Source of the DNA: Diplodia intermedia
Lineage: Eukaryota; Ascomycota; Dothideomycetes; Botryosphaeriales; Botryosphaeriaceae
Assembly: GCA_021495925.1 (NCBI GenBank)
Contig: JAKEKT010000032.1
Coordinates: 248,001-312,000 of the forward strand
Length of the DNA stretch: 64,000 nucleotides
Direction: 5' to 3'
Under the pieces are notes generated by a model. It was not told where the DNA came from, ran no database searches, and saw nothing but the letters and a program-made list of their open reading frames with translations. This document shows, piece after piece, positions 32,820 to 44,082 of this stretch; the stretch's first letter is position 1; every line of letters starts with the position of its first letter. Both the position numbers and the translations under genes were made by a program.

Positions 32820-34046
32820 GTCTGCAGATTCCGTCGGGAGGGATTGACTCGCTTTCGGGTGTGTCGAGAAAATGTTACGTGTCGTTGGTCGTGGTGTCTG
32901 GTGATACCAGGATCAAGGAAGATCGCAAGTGGTGATTCGGTGAAGATGGTAGGAGAGAAAAGAAGATGTCGTCTTATGTACTGTGACCGGGTGGTCGTTG
33001 TTCTCGATCACCACCGGCGTTGGTGCACATTGCGCTGTTTCCACTAACACGGCCTGCCGACCCTCAGTCACCCTTGCCAAGCCGGGAGAATGAACGTCAT
33101 CACTGCTATCAACTTTTCCACCTCCTGACGTATGACAGTCTGACGTGTGATTCTCAGTTTCGATTGTGGTGGAGGAACCACAACATCAGTACCTCTGACG
33201 GAGAACTTAATACTAAAACGTTGTGTACAGAGTTTTGAGGATGACTTAATCATACCTTATACCTGATCGCAGCCAAGAGGTTGATGACCTGGGGAGATTT
33301 AACGTAGCGGCCGATAGACTCCTGTTAGTGGTCTTTATTTTGCAAGCGTACTCGCAAATTCAGAAATAGTGTGGAACAAGATATATACAGAGAGACTGTG
33401 TAGTATGGGTCATGAAAGATCTATAAAAAATAAAACAAAAAAAATAAAGAGATGACCATATTCACACGTTCTACTTGGAACCACCGGATTGGAATCTACC
33501 TTAGGCACGAACCAAACGGTATATATCCCTTTCTCTGTTGAAATCGATTCCAAAGCTACTGTATAGACCTCTCGACTATCTTTTCATAAATGGTTACTTG
33601 GTTCCTTGACGCTTGCTAAAAGTTTGGTATGTTCCACGTGCTTTTTGATTTCAACAAGACCAAGCTGCTTGAGTTGGCGTCCCTAGACGCGAGAGGCTGG
33701 TTGTAGAAGTTTCGCACTCTTTGTAGATACGTGGCTTATTGCGAAACTTGTAAATGTTTGAGGCATTACAGGTACCGTGTTGGATCCTACGCCAGCATAT
33801 ACCAAGTACCTTTCGGCATGAAGAGACAAGTATTATCGTGGAGAGAGTCAATATTTGCATGCGGATTCAAAAGCTCTTCCTCGAGGTACGGCATCTTGAC
33901 AATGTTCAAGCAAAATGCATTTCTGATTTCTTTCATACTTTAACGCATTTCCCACTACACCGGACCCCTTTTTCCATCGTAAAAAGTGTGAGAGTCCCAA
34001 CCACATGCCCACCCAATCCGCTCACGACAAGCTGCCACAAAGCCGC
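32820..34046. other. Intergenic region, no supported gene
   Basis: About 1.2 kb with moderate AT content (especially 33,330-33,450, with aaaataaaacaaaaaaaataaa). It holds the promoter of member C and the 3' end of the next minus-strand gene. Short frames at 33,750-34,000 show no domain. Confidence 0.5.
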
Positions 34047-35048
34047 TCAGTCATCCGAGCACCCGAAGAACCACTCTCCCGTCAGCGTCGGATCCAACAA
34101 AAACCCCTCCTCAAACCCCGCATCGACATGCCCCTGCACCCCGTCCAGGTACAAGCGCCTCAAGTACCTGCTCTCAGCATCCCCGCCTCCATCCGGATGT
34201 CCCATATACCCCGGATCCGCCGGCCCCAAGTCAAACTCGATCTCGCCACCGACGCTCCCATCAACCCCCCCTTTCTCCTGTCCACCCGATTCCCGCACAT
34301 GCGCCTTTCTCGCCTGCAGCCTCGTCACAACCCTCCCCTCGCGCCGGGGCGACGCCGCCGAAACCCCCCGCCTCCCCGCCGGGGTCCGCGGCGCATGCAC
34401 CTTGCGGCGCGCGACCGGGGTGGCCGGCTCCACCTGCGTACAGTCAAGTCAGCTCCCCGCACACGGGTGGAAGGACGACGACGACGACGACGATACCTCG
34501 TGCTCCCTCTTGCGGCGCTTCCGGGGCGGCGGCGGCGCCGTGCGGATGGTGGTGTCGGCGCCGGTGATGGCGGCGAGCTGGGCGGCGAGGTCCGCGCCGG
34601 TTAGGATCTGCGTGCCTTCTTGGTTGCGGCATCCGCGGGACGGCTTGGTGGTGGTGCGGGCTGCGGCGGCTTGCTGCGTCTGCGTCTGCGTCGGCGTCGG
34701 CATCTTGGGGGGGCGCGGGCCGAGCCGGGAGGAGGGGAGCATCCAGCTCGCTTTTGGCACCGCGGGGGGCCGGGGCGGGGCTGTTGGGGGCTGGTGATGG
34801 GTGGGTGATGGCTTAGTGATTTGTTGTGAGTCGGCGGGGTGTTGGTGTTTCTCGGTGGTGCTTACCCGTTCTGAGTGGACCCTGGTTGCGGGATCGGCTG
34901 CTGGGACCCTGGGGTTGGGCGTTGTGCGGTCTTCTTGCCCGATTGCGCGTCGCTCGGTGCGTTCGGCGTCGTCGGTGGATTTCTCTCGCGGGTGCGCTGC
35001 GAGCTTTGCTCGTGGGAATGTTGGTGTTGTCCAATCCTTCGGTGCCAT
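34047..35048 (-). CDS. Hypothetical basic, low-complexity protein
   Basis: Model: complement(join(34047..34433, 34497..35048)), 63-bp intron (donor GTATCG, acceptor CAG), 312 residues. I do not recognise it. The first 140 residues are polar and disordered. A short ordered stretch, QILTGADLAAQLAAITGADT, precedes a basic PPRKRRKREHE cluster that looks like a nuclear localisation signal. Exon 2 adds another basic stretch (TRLQARKAHVRES) and an acidic C-terminus with several Asp-Gly turns, ending GCSDD. Reading through the donor gives a poly-Ser run and an early stop, which argues for the splice. The basic-then-acidic layout suggests a chromatin or transcription role, but that is inference only. 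Confidence 0.6.
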
Positions 35049-36014
35049 GGTGTTGTCAATATGTCAAAACCAAACAGTGCGGTGCACCCCGGGTGGGCGG
35101 ATGACAACGGAGGGAGCGGTTTGGATGCAAACAGTGTAGAGGATATTATGAATAAGTATATGCAAGTTGTGGTCCGGCAGCTCGATCTAGCCTATGGTGG
35201 CAATTTACGGAACACGTGAGAACCTGATTCGGGAGAACGCCTGGAACCAGCGAGTCGTGGCCATGCAGGTGGAAACCGGTCACCCAAAGCATGACGTAGC
35301 CACTGTGTGTTCATCGCTATGCTGTCAAATTCCGACTGGCTCGCTTGCGATTTTTATTACCCCTTCGGGTAATTTGATCGGCAGGCTCGCTGACGGAATC
35401 TCGTGTCGTACAAAACGCAAAGCCTCTCGTCCTCTTGTCTCTTTGTTCGAAGATGCCGTCGGGAAAGTGATGATTTTGCACGAAACCATGCCTGCGAGTT
35501 ACGCGAACGATTATCCGATCTTTCGCCAAAGTAACTGTCACGGACGCGATGCGTCTGGTAGTCAAGTCAGCCCGGGGGAAAGAAAGAATGCCTTCTTTTG
35601 TTTAATTTTCTCCTTCGAACAAAGAGTAAGCTACAAACCTGCATTGCGCAGCACGGCGGCCCGTTAACAATTGCATTGTTCTCAACCCGCTCTAACAAAA
35701 GCGTTCGGGTGCTCAAGCAAAACAAGGGAAGGCGCCCGCAACGCAGTACCCGGAGAAACGCGATAGCAGCCTGGGCGCATGCTCCAAAGCGCGAAGCCCT
35801 CAAGTCCACGCGGAGCTGCCTGCCTCTTCCGGCGTCGCATCCGCCCGCCTCACTACAGCGCCGACGACAACACAACCGCCGCCACCGCCGCCGACCCCCA
35901 CGCATATACCCGCGCCGCCCTCCCGCACGACCTCCCCACCCACCAACCAACCAACCAAAGAACCCCAGACGCAACCGCTCTCCTCCAACCAACCAACCGA
36001 CCGACCGCCCAACC
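35049..36014. other. Intergenic region with CCAA-type microsatellite
   Basis: About 970 bp between divergently oriented hypothetical genes. Near 35,938-36,005 there are runs of caac/ccaa and ccga (ccaaccaaccaacc, ccgaccgaccg) directly before the plus-strand start. A frame at 35194-35667 has no family match and lacks GC-rich codon use. Confidence 0.45.
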
Positions 36015-36908
36015 ATGTCCGCCCTCGACCCCGACCCCGACCCCAACCCCGCCTTCCCACCCCCGCCCTCCATATCGACCTCCCTCCTCTACACCCGCGG
36101 CCGCCACCAACCCTCCCATCCTCCTCGACCCGCTCCGCCGCCGCAGCCGCAGCCACCGCTCGCACCCCGCCTCAAGCACGCAACACTGCACCCAGCAGCG
36201 CCGCTCGTCACGGAGACCTCTGCCGCCTACTTCCCCGAGGGCCTGGCGCGCTTCCTGATGCACGGCGGGCAGACGCATTACGTTCCGCGCGGCTGGGAGA
36301 TTGGCGAGGGCGAGGGCGAGGACGATAGTGATGGGGATGGGGATGGGGAGGGCACCGTGTACTTTGATGCGCAGGAGACGCTTGATCGAGACGGGGACGA
36401 CGCGGGCGGCGGATGGATGCGGGAGGACGCGGGCGAGGCGTGGGGAGGCGAGGACACGGGCGAGGCATATTGGGGAGGCGAGGACCGGCGCAACCCGCGC
36501 AGCTGGGGAGCCAGAGCCGCCGCGACCGGTGGCGAGGAGGGGTGGGAGGAGACGGTGGGTTCGTCGTCGTTGGACGACGATTGCTACTATCACCGCTTCC
36601 CGCGCTTCGAGGGCCGCAGATGGATAGGCGAAGACACGCGGGGCGAGGCATGGGGGAGGTCAGAGCTGCACAATCCGCACCGCTGGGGAGCCAGCGCCAC
36701 GGCGACCGATGGCGAGGAGTGGGCGGAGACGATCTATTCGCCGTCGTTGGACGACGACGACGACCACCACCACTTTCCGCGCTTCGACCACCATCACCAC
36801 TTCCCGCGCCTCGACATCTACCGATCGCACGCCGTAGTGCCACGGCTCTTTGAGACGGCGAGTGATAGCGATTTCGAGACCGAGACCGGCGCAGATGGCT
36901 TATATTGA
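36015..36908 (+). CDS. Hypothetical acidic protein with an internal duplication
   Basis: 297 residues starting at aaccATGtcc; the upstream in-frame extension has no ATG supported by context. The N-terminus is Pro/Asp-rich. A conserved-looking segment follows (SAAYFPEGLARFLMHGGQTHYVPRGWEIG when read in two parts: SAAYFPEGLARFL then HGGQTHYVPRGWEIG). Then come acidic Asp/Gly repeats and two copies of a block of about 60 residues. Each copy holds a WG-E-D/S-R/L opening, N-P-R/H-x-W-G-A, A-T-x-G-E-E-x-W/A-E-T and a S-L-D-D-D patch, ending with H-x-F-P-R-F. His/Asp clusters (DDDDDHHHFPRF) could bind metal, but I have no family evidence. The upstream microsatellite would lie in its leader. Confidence 0.5.
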   Translation: MSALDPDPDPNPAFPPPPSISTSLLYTRGRHQPSHPPRPAPPPQPQPPLAPRLKHATLHPAAPLVTETSAAYFPEGLARFLMHGGQTHYVPRGWEIGEGEGEDDSDGDGDGEGTVYFDAQETLDRDGDDAGGGWMREDAGEAWGGEDTGEAYWGGEDRRNPRSWGARAAATGGEEGWEETVGSSSLDDDCYYHRFPRFEGRRWIGEDTRGEAWGRSELHNPHRWGASATATDGEEWAETIYSPSLDDDDDHHHFPRFDHHHHFPRLDIYRSHAVVPRLFETASDSDFETETGADGLY

Positions 36909-37395
36909 TGAGTGGGGAGGCCTGTGGTCTTCTAAGCGCATTGGTGGGGCGCAATCTGCGTTTGCCGTCGAAGGGAAAAGGTACGTCGGGCCCCGAGATT
37001 CCCGCTTTAGTAGCACTGACTACTCCAGGAAGAGACACGCGGTGAAAGCGCTGGTGATTGGGTTCCAGGTGCTGGGATTGCCGGCTGAAGTATGGGTGGG
37101 CTCTGCGCACCGGTTTGCCGCGGAGCCAGGAACTTGGTCTTGGCTGAAGATCGAAAGACCGGGCCATCTCTCAACGAGCTTGAATGGCGTTGAAACGATG
37201 GGTCATCCCAGGATAGATCCAGCTTGGAAAAACGTCGAAATCGATTGAACGAGGATATAAAACTCTGCTTGAACGCTGCAATCTTGAACTTGCACACCTT
37301 ACCCTCTGACCCTTGTAAAACTCTACCTGCCCAGAGCCTGTCTTTTTTCTTTTCCACATGTCCCTTTTTTACATGCCCCCAAGAGCGAGCATTTC
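36909..37395. other. Convergent intergenic region
   Basis: 487 bp between the stop of the plus-strand acidic protein and the stop of the minus-strand transporter. It is expected to hold both terminators. No gene is seen. Confidence 0.45.
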
Positions 37396-39362
37396 TTAAT
37401 ACACGTACCTGAACTGCACCATATCCCTATCCGTCCGATCCAGCAGATTCAGCATGATGGCAGACTCCTGCCGCACCTCTGCGTCAGCGATGTCAGCGTT
37501 TCCACCGAGACCGTCATTCCCGATAGCAGCCTTGGTGTCGCGGCGCTTGTTCTCCCATATGTAGTAGAAGCGCAGCGCGATGCTGAAAACGATGCCGAGC
37601 ACGAAGCAAATCAGCATGGCCAAGAAGCCGGACTGGTACTTGGGAGCCTCGCGGTCGAAGAAGAGCTGGGGGCCGATGATGTTGCCGACGCAGTACGAGA
37701 CGAAGAGCTGGAGCAAACGTCGGTCAGTCAGTCGCGCGCGCGTCTCCGCCGCCGCCGAAAACGAGAACGATTCTCCCACTCACCATGGCGTTGACCGTGT
37801 TCTTCTTGGTGAAGCCGCCGACGTTGGCGGCCGTCAGGCTCAGCATGAGCGGGAAGTTGGCGGAGAAGCAGATGAGCAGGCAGTAGCCGAAGAACTTGGC
37901 CCAGATGTTCTTCGCGGGGTCGATCTCGCGCGCCATGACGGCGCCGACGAGCGAGACGACGAAGTTCCAGACCAGCCAGTGGGTGCGCGTGTTGCGGAAC
38001 AAGGTGGCGCCGCCGGCGGCCAGCAGCACGAAGACGGCCTGGAAGGCGGTGGCGACCATGCCGATGAGCAGCGTCTGCTTGACGCTGAAGCCGAGGCCGT
38101 TGACGATGACCGAGGCGAACTGTTGCGCATGTTAGCCTCGCCCTCACCTCCTCCATCCCAACGGTAGGGGAAAGAAAAGAAAAACCCACCGTCGTCACCC
38201 CGCCGTTCGGGATGTTCCCACACAGCTGGATCAGCACAAACAGCCAACTCTGCGGATCCTTCAGCGCCTCGACGACCTGGCTCCCCTTCCACTCCCGACT
38301 CTTGATGCCCGTCAGATTCGCCTTGACGCGCGCGACCGCCAACCTCGCATCCTCCCTGCCCTTCAGAAACCACGCGCGCGTCGGCGAATCCGGAATCGTC
38401 CAGAACAAAGTGACGCTCCACGCAAACGAGAACGCGCCGAAGATGACAAACACAGCCTGCCAAGCGGCCAGGGCCTCGCTCTTGACATTCGCCATCGAGT
38501 ACGCCAACACGCTGCCAAACAGGCCGCTCGCGACGTTCCCCAAAAACCAGGCGCCGTGGCGCAGCGGCTGCTCGGCGCGCTTGTACCACATGCTCGTGAC
38601 GACGCTGAAGCCGGGCGCGACGGCGGCCTCGCACATGCCGAGGAAGAAGCGGGCGGCGAGCAGGCCGGCGGCGTTGGTGCACGCGGCCATCAGGGTGAGC
38701 ACGACGGCCCACGCGCACACCGACGCCGCCAGCGTCTTGCCGACGGGGAAGCGCACGAGCAGCGCCGCCACCGGCCACGACGCCGCCAGGTAGCCGAAGT
38801 AGAAGATGCTGCCCGCCCACGAGTAGGCGGGCCCGCTGAGGCCCAGGTCCGTGCGCAGGTCGAGGATGGCCGTGTAGCCCATGGCTTGCTTGTCGAGGAA
38901 TTGGAACATGTACGAGATGGCGAGGATGGGGAGGAGGCTGGGAGCGGAGGAGGCCCGTCGTTAGTGGTTGGTGGTGGTTCGCCATGGGTGGACGGGACGG
39001 GATGAGGTCGGACGTCGTCGTGGGGGGTTGATGGTGGTCGACATCCTGGATCCACCCGACACCTCCAACGCCGCGGGGAAAGTCGCCACCACCACCGCCC
39101 CCCTCGAAAAAAAAGGACACCCCGGACCACGCGAAAGAAGGCAAAACAAGACTCACCAACAATCAATCCTCCTCAAGATCCGCCGATCGTCCTCGGGGCT
39201 CACCTCCACCTCATCCAAGCCCCCAGCATCCGACCCCAAATCCTCCAACGTCGCATCGCCATGCGCGACTCCACCACCGTTGCTCGCCGCCGCAGTAGTG
39301 GTAGTCTCGGCGACGCGCTTGCCATTCTCCGGCGCATACGCTGACGTTGATGACATGTTCAT
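37396..39362 (-). CDS. MFS transporter, anion:cation symporter (Dal5/allantoate permease-like) family
   Basis: Model: complement(join(37396..37707, 37784..38119, 38190..38937, 39157..39362)), 533 residues, about twelve membrane segments. It is expected at the plasma membrane, moving an organic anion with protons or cations. The cytosolic N-terminus ends RRILRRIDCC, leading into TM1 (LLPILAISYMFQFLDKQ), with the family's FLDK/R motif. TM2-TM5 follow (IFYFGYLAASWPVAALL, AARFFLGMCEAAVAPGF), then YKRAEQPLRHGAWFLGN, the central loop with a SPTRAWFL element, and a second half ending FFGYCLLICFSANFPLML, then SYCVGNIIGPQLFF. The C-terminal exon ends in a charged tail. Intron 1 is 219 bp, the others 70 and 76 bp. 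The substrate cannot be assigned; relatives carry allantoate, nicotinate, pantothenate or similar. Confidence 0.9.
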
Positions 39363-41026
39363 TTTAAATTTCTTTTTTTTCTCTTCTTAAAAAGGGCGAC
39401 GGAACGAATCCGCCGGGTAGATTCTGCGTTTTTTTTTTTCTTCCCCCGCGTGGATGGATGGGTGGCGTTGCGACCAGCGCGTCGAAGCAGATCGGTTGGA
39501 GGGGGTGCGGGGATGCGTGTGTTTCGTCAACAAGTTGACCCGTCCGTTCAATGCAACGAGCCCGATCCGAGATTCGGTCGGTCGGTTCGTCGGTTGGGCG
39601 GCGGTGGGGGGGAAGGAAGAGAGAAGGGGATTTTCAGGGGAAAGGGCCGCCGCGAGCCGAAGCGAGAGTCGAGGTCCCGGCGAGGCGCGAAAACGAACAA
39701 CCACCGACGACGAGGAAGAGAGCGAGAGAGAGGGAGAGAGAAGGAGAGAGGTAAATGAGAATACTAGTCAAACCCGCTCGTTATTATAATTTACAGCCTT
39801 CGGCGCGCGCGTGCGACTGCTAAGAACAATAAAGCGGGGAGCGAGCGGGCTGCAGGGTCCCACTTTCGTTGTCAATCATCTGATTGTCGCCATTCTGTCC
39901 CAACCAGGCAGGCGGCGGACAGTTGCGACCACGCGAAGCGAGAGTGGTGCGGCGAAGTTTATAAAGAGGGAGGCAAAAAACGCAAAGTGCGAGCGGAAAA
40001 AAGTGGGAACGAAATCCTTGCAAGGCAACGAGGGGAAAAAGAAAGGACGAATTGAAATGAGGCGTTAGTCCAGAGCAAAGCAGCAGAGAGATAGAGGGAG
40101 AGAGGGAGAGAGGCTAGAACTGCGGCGCAGACGGGGACCATGACTTGTGGGAAAGCAAAGCTTGACCGACTGACTCTGTCCCAGGCAATTGATAAGAGCG
40201 ATACGGAATAGCGGGCAAAGCAGGGTAGGCACGACGGTACGCGCGCAAGAAGAGCGAGAGAAAAGAGCACAACGTGCGTAGCGCTACGTTTAGATTTGGT
40301 TTCAATTGCCCGCTCGTTTCAAAATTGGGGCATGCTTGTTGCATGTCGCGCGGGCTGATCAAACTAACCTACCCTCCGTTTAGCTCAAATTGGGGAAGCC
40401 AGACAGCCGCCCCGTGCGCGCCGCTCCCGGTATGAAAGGGTTGCTGACCCGGCTCCAACATCGAGCTGAAAATCAAACGAACGGCCGTAAGCTCCTGACC
40501 ACATCAACTCGAGAGCTTTGGAGGCACGCATTGCGGCGATGGTTTATGCGAAGCCGTTGGCTGACAGGACCGGCGGACCGTTTTTGACAGCGGTGGGGAC
40601 GTGGGACCACCCGTCCGCCGAAGGGAGCCAATCCCCGCCTCCGCCCCCGGCCCTGTAGCGTGTTGTCTCCTCTTGCCCGTGCCGCAGCCCGGCAATACAA
40701 GCTCCGGCGCACCGGGTAGTAGCTCAGATTCTCCATCGTATCTGCGATGTTGTGAAAGGTGGGAACACCGGGACCGGCGGCAGAAGTTTCGATGGGCGGT
40801 GACCCTAGCGTTGTCCTCATTTCAATCGTCGTCCATAAACTCGTACGCGTCTCTAAATAGCTAGACTCTATATCCTAGTAGATACATGCATGCTGATCTC
40901 CGTCCTCGGGTATCTCTCTCTCTCTCTCTCTCTCTCCCTCGCTCGCCGGGGCGTGACGGGGAGGGGGCGTTTCGTTGATTAAAAAAATGTACAAGAACAA
41001 CAGTAGGTAGAAAGAATGGTCAAAGA
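39363..41026. other. Long intergenic region with purine-rich and TC microsatellite stretches
   Basis: About 1.66 kb between the MFS start and the stop of the Zn2Cys6 gene. It contains GA-rich tracts (gagagagagg near 39,720-39,750 and 40,085-40,110) and a near-perfect (TC)n run at about 40,912-40,937. No open frame here has domain support. Confidence 0.5.
40912..40937. repeat. (TC)n microsatellite
   Basis: About 13 uninterrupted TC dinucleotides lie about 90 bp beyond the stop codon of the Zn2Cys6 gene. Confidence 0.85.
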
Positions 41027-42955
41027 TCAGATCACAAAGTGCTCGAACCGGCCCTCGGCCAGCAGCAGCATGTGATCGACGCGCCTCCCGCCCGCCTTGT
41101 CCTGCTCGTCCACCACCGCCTTGAGGCACGCGTACGCCCGTGCGTAGTTCTTGCCGTACTTGGCCAGGCCCTGGTAGCGGTCGAGGATCCACGCCCGGTG
41201 GATGAGGTCGTCCGTCTCCATGCCCGCGAACAGCAGCGGCAGCGGGATGCGCGCCAGGAACCGCTCGCCCTCGTGCTTGTACCCTTGGTACGCCAGGTTC
41301 ATGATCTCCTGCAGCGCCCGCCGCTGCGTCGCGTTGGGCGCCGCCAGCGGCGCGGCGAAGTGCGTCAGGCGTAGGAACTCCAGCTCCATGGCGTAGTAGT
41401 GCGGCACCACGAAGCGGATGTTCTGCGTCAGCCGCCGGCTGTGGTCGACGTCGGGGCTCAGCCGCGCCGCCGTGGTCAGCAGCTCGGCGAACTCGTCGCG
41501 CAGCATGTCGAAGGCGCCCTCGATGTTGAGCGCGCGGCGCGCGGCGTCGGCGTCGTCGCCGCGGTGCAGGGCCGCGCTGAACTCGGCGTTCTCGTAGCGG
41601 ATCAGCGACGCCTTGGCGTACAGGCTGTACACGGTGCGGTTGTCCATGTCGTCGACGAGCTCGGCCTGCGGGTAGCGCTCGCCCCAGGTGGTGCGGAACA
41701 GCGGCTCGCTGTACTCGTGGATGGCGTTGAAGCCGCGCAGCAGCTTGCCCTTCTCCTCGCCCGCAATCTGGCGCACCAGCCGGTTGACGGAGCCGCCCAG
41801 GTTGGAGCCGATGCCGAACGAGGCGCCGGCGTCCAGCACCGCCATCCACACCATCATCCGGGCCGCGAAGAAGGAGATCAGGGCCTGATTCGCCGGCGGT
41901 GAGGAGCCTGCCGCCGCAACCGCCTGGCTCGTGCTGTCGACGTCCATCTGCTCCTCATTGGTCGTCGTCGACAGCTGCAGCAGCGGTTGGAAGCGCGTCC
42001 GCAGGATCGACGCGGCGCCCTGCAGGTGCTTCGACAGCCCGATGCCACCGCCGTCACCGTACTTTTGCTCGTACGCAATCATGAGCCACAGCGCGGCCAG
42101 CACCTGGTCGAGGTCGAGGTCGGCGTCGCCCGCGCTCATCTGCCGCGTCATGAGATGCAGCGCCTCGGTGTAGTGCGAGACGGACTTGGGCGAGTTGGGG
42201 CGGTTGGCGGCCGGGATAAGGTCCTGCTGCGTGCTGCGCAGCCACAGCAGCTCCTGGTCGGCCAGCGCCAGGATCATGTGCATGGGCATGGCGTGGCGCT
42301 GTGCCTGCAGAAACAGCAGCGAGAAGACCGAGTACTCGGGGTTCTTGGTGTGGTGGTTGGTGGAGAAGCGGGTGCGGTAGTAGTAGATGGCCTCGTGGTC
42401 CGCGGGCGTGAAGACAACAGAGCAGGCGGCGGCCATCTCGGGCTGCTGCAGGCCGGACGCGAGCGTGGCCAGGCTGTCATGCCGCGACGCTCTCCTGGCG
42501 ATGATCTGCGCGGCGGTGCTGCTGGGCATGGGCGGACGGCAATAGTCGGGCGGCGACTGCGGGTCGACGTCGCTGCTGCCGCTGCTAGTGCTGCTCGACG
42601 GGCTGGCGGCGCCATGCGAGGGAGTGTCGGGCCGGGCCGACGACGATGACGGAGTGCGGGCGCTGGAGGCCTTTCTGGTATAGGGCTTGCGCGGGCGAGG
42701 CCTGTAGTCGCACTGGCGCCTGAGGCGCACGCAGCGCTGGCACACGGGTCGTCCCTCGTCACATTTGACCTTTTTTTCCCGGCAGGTCCAGCAGCCCTGG
42801 CGCGAGCGCGGCCCGCTTCGATTGGCGGCGGGCCGGTGTGGTAGTGTAGACTGGGGCGATGTGGCGGTGATGGTGGTGGTGTCGTCTGCCTGGGCCGGCG
42901 GCGAGCTCGATGATTCGTCCGGCGTCTGGGCTTGGGACGGCTTGGGTGCGTGCAT
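41027..42955 (-). CDS. Zn2Cys6 (Gal4-type) fungal transcription factor
   Basis: Single-exon ORF, 642 residues. The binuclear zinc cluster is complete: cysteines at 55, 58, 65, 72, 75 and 82 with C-x2-C-x6-C-x6-C-x2-C-x6-C spacing, followed by a basic linker (RPRPRKPYTRK). It should bind CGG-containing half sites in nuclear DNA. A long Ser/Pro-rich region follows, then from about residue 175 a fungal regulator middle region resembling DUF3468 (Fungal_trans_2): VVFTPADHEAIYYYRTRF, a LLFLQAQRHAMPMHMILALADQEL helix pair (read in two parts) and ALWLMIAYEQKYGDGGGIGLS. The start at 42955 is the first ATG in frame. The neighbouring MFS gene is on the same strand, so a regulatory link is possible but unproven. 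Confidence 0.92.
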   Translation of the reverse strand: MHAPKPSQAQTPDESSSSPPAQADDTTTITATSPQSTLPHRPAANRSGPRSRQGCWTCREKKVKCDEGRPVCQRCVRLRRQCDYRPRPRKPYTRKASSARTPSSSSARPDTPSHGAASPSSSTSSGSSDVDPQSPPDYCRPPMPSSTAAQIIARRASRHDSLATLASGLQQPEMAAACSVVFTPADHEAIYYYRTRFSTNHHTKNPEYSVFSLLFLQAQRHAMPMHMILALADQELLWLRSTQQDLIPAANRPNSPKSVSHYTEALHLMTRQMSAGDADLDLDQVLAALWLMIAYEQKYGDGGGIGLSKHLQGAASILRTRFQPLLQLSTTTNEEQMDVDSTSQAVAAAGSSPPANQALISFFAARMMVWMAVLDAGASFGIGSNLGGSVNRLVRQIAGEEKGKLLRGFNAIHEYSEPLFRTTWGERYPQAELVDDMDNRTVYSLYAKASLIRYENAEFSAALHRGDDADAARRALNIEGAFDMLRDEFAELLTTAARLSPDVDHSRRLTQNIRFVVPHYYAMELEFLRLTHFAAPLAAPNATQRRALQEIMNLAYQGYKHEGERFLARIPLPLLFAGMETDDLIHRAWILDRYQGLAKYGKNYARAYACLKAVVDEQDKAGGRRVDHMLLLAEGRFEHFVI

Positions 42956-44082
42956 ACTCGGCTGGCGGTACCGTCTGATGGGATGGCAGGGAAACGGGAG
43001 AGCGGTTGAGCCTGCTCGGCTTGCGAGGGCGGCGAAAACGCGCGATCTTGACAGTGAAAGAGCCGACGGTGAGCCCCGGAACCTTTCCTAAACTAGAAAC
43101 TAACCTCCCTGGAGCGGACGAGTCACGCTGCGAGTGCGCGCCCAACGTCCCGTTGTGTGGCGCCCGCTCATCAGCTGGCCGACCCCCGTCTCCACGGGCT
43201 CCCGTCTCCGGGGAAGCAGCCGCGGGGCGTAATGTACCGGGAGCAGATGGCAAAAGGGGCCTGCCGGGCACGTCGTGCGAGGCAGGCAAAAGCTTCGTGA
43301 TGGCTCAGGCAGGATCGGGTCAAACACTTGGACCGTGCGCTTAGGGTACGAGGGCGGTGGTGCTTAGGGGTTGGGAAGCGTACCAATATTTAGTAGTATG
43401 GCGTTCCCCGTCTCCATCGCTGGCAAGGCGGAAAAAGCTTAAGGGACTTAACGCTATACAAATTACCTAAAGCGGAAGAGTGGATGAATACTAGATACCA
43501 GGATGAGATGCTGTACGACCGCAAGTCGGTGCTGGGCGATCTAAGCACTTCTACACATGATTCAGACGGAACACCATGCTAGTGGATTGGCGCGATGATA
43601 CAGGACGGATCGTGGCGTCTTGCCGTACGATCCACGCCAGATCCACGCTGTATCGCACAGTATCCACGTTCTGCGGCGTCTTCACGCATCATGCAGGACC
43701 CGCGGCGGCCTCCTGTAAAACCATCTCCATTGGGACGCCCTAAGCCCTCTGCGGCTTAGTTGCTGTGCCGTTTCCGTAGTGCTTTCGCTAACGAGACAGA
43801 GCGGCAGAAAACCGAGCACGGGCCACAATCACGTCGGCAATTCTTCAACCCATCCCATGGCCACAATGGCGAGCACCATGCAACTACTGGCACCGTTCTG
43901 GAACCATTCCGGAGGTCCACTTCGCCCAGATCCGCCGCAACATGCAGTCGGCAATAACATGCTGCAATAAAACGGCTGCCCGTCGATGAAATCAGAGGCC
44001 CCCGGAACCCAGAGGTCAATCCCCAACCTCCACCCTCCACCCTCCACCTTTACCTCCACCTCCACCTCCACCTCTTCGCCTC
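42956..44082. other. Intergenic region between the Zn2Cys6 gene and the M20 gene
   Basis: About 1.1 kb between divergent genes, so it carries both promoters. Near 43,595-43,670 the words gatcca and ggatcg repeat several times around gtatcgcacagtatccacg. I see no coding signal. Confidence 0.45.
44029..44077. repeat. (CTCCAC)n tract directly upstream of the M20 start codon
   Basis: Hexamer copies of ctccac/cctcca with two interruptions run to within 6 bp of the ATG at 44083. It is a pyrimidine-rich leader of the kind often seen at fungal start sites. Confidence 0.7.

Noticed and set aside
35194..35667. 157-codon plus-strand frame as a gene
   Set aside because: Mixed composition, no ATG with context, no motif.
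37840..39162. 440-codon minus-strand frame overlapping the MFS gene
   Set aside because: Wrong frame of the transporter: no hydrophobic segments, and it crosses the assigned introns.
41399..42649. Plus-strand frames antisense to the Zn2Cys6 gene
   Set aside because: Val/Arg/Gly-rich antisense shadows; the minus frame has the complete zinc cluster.
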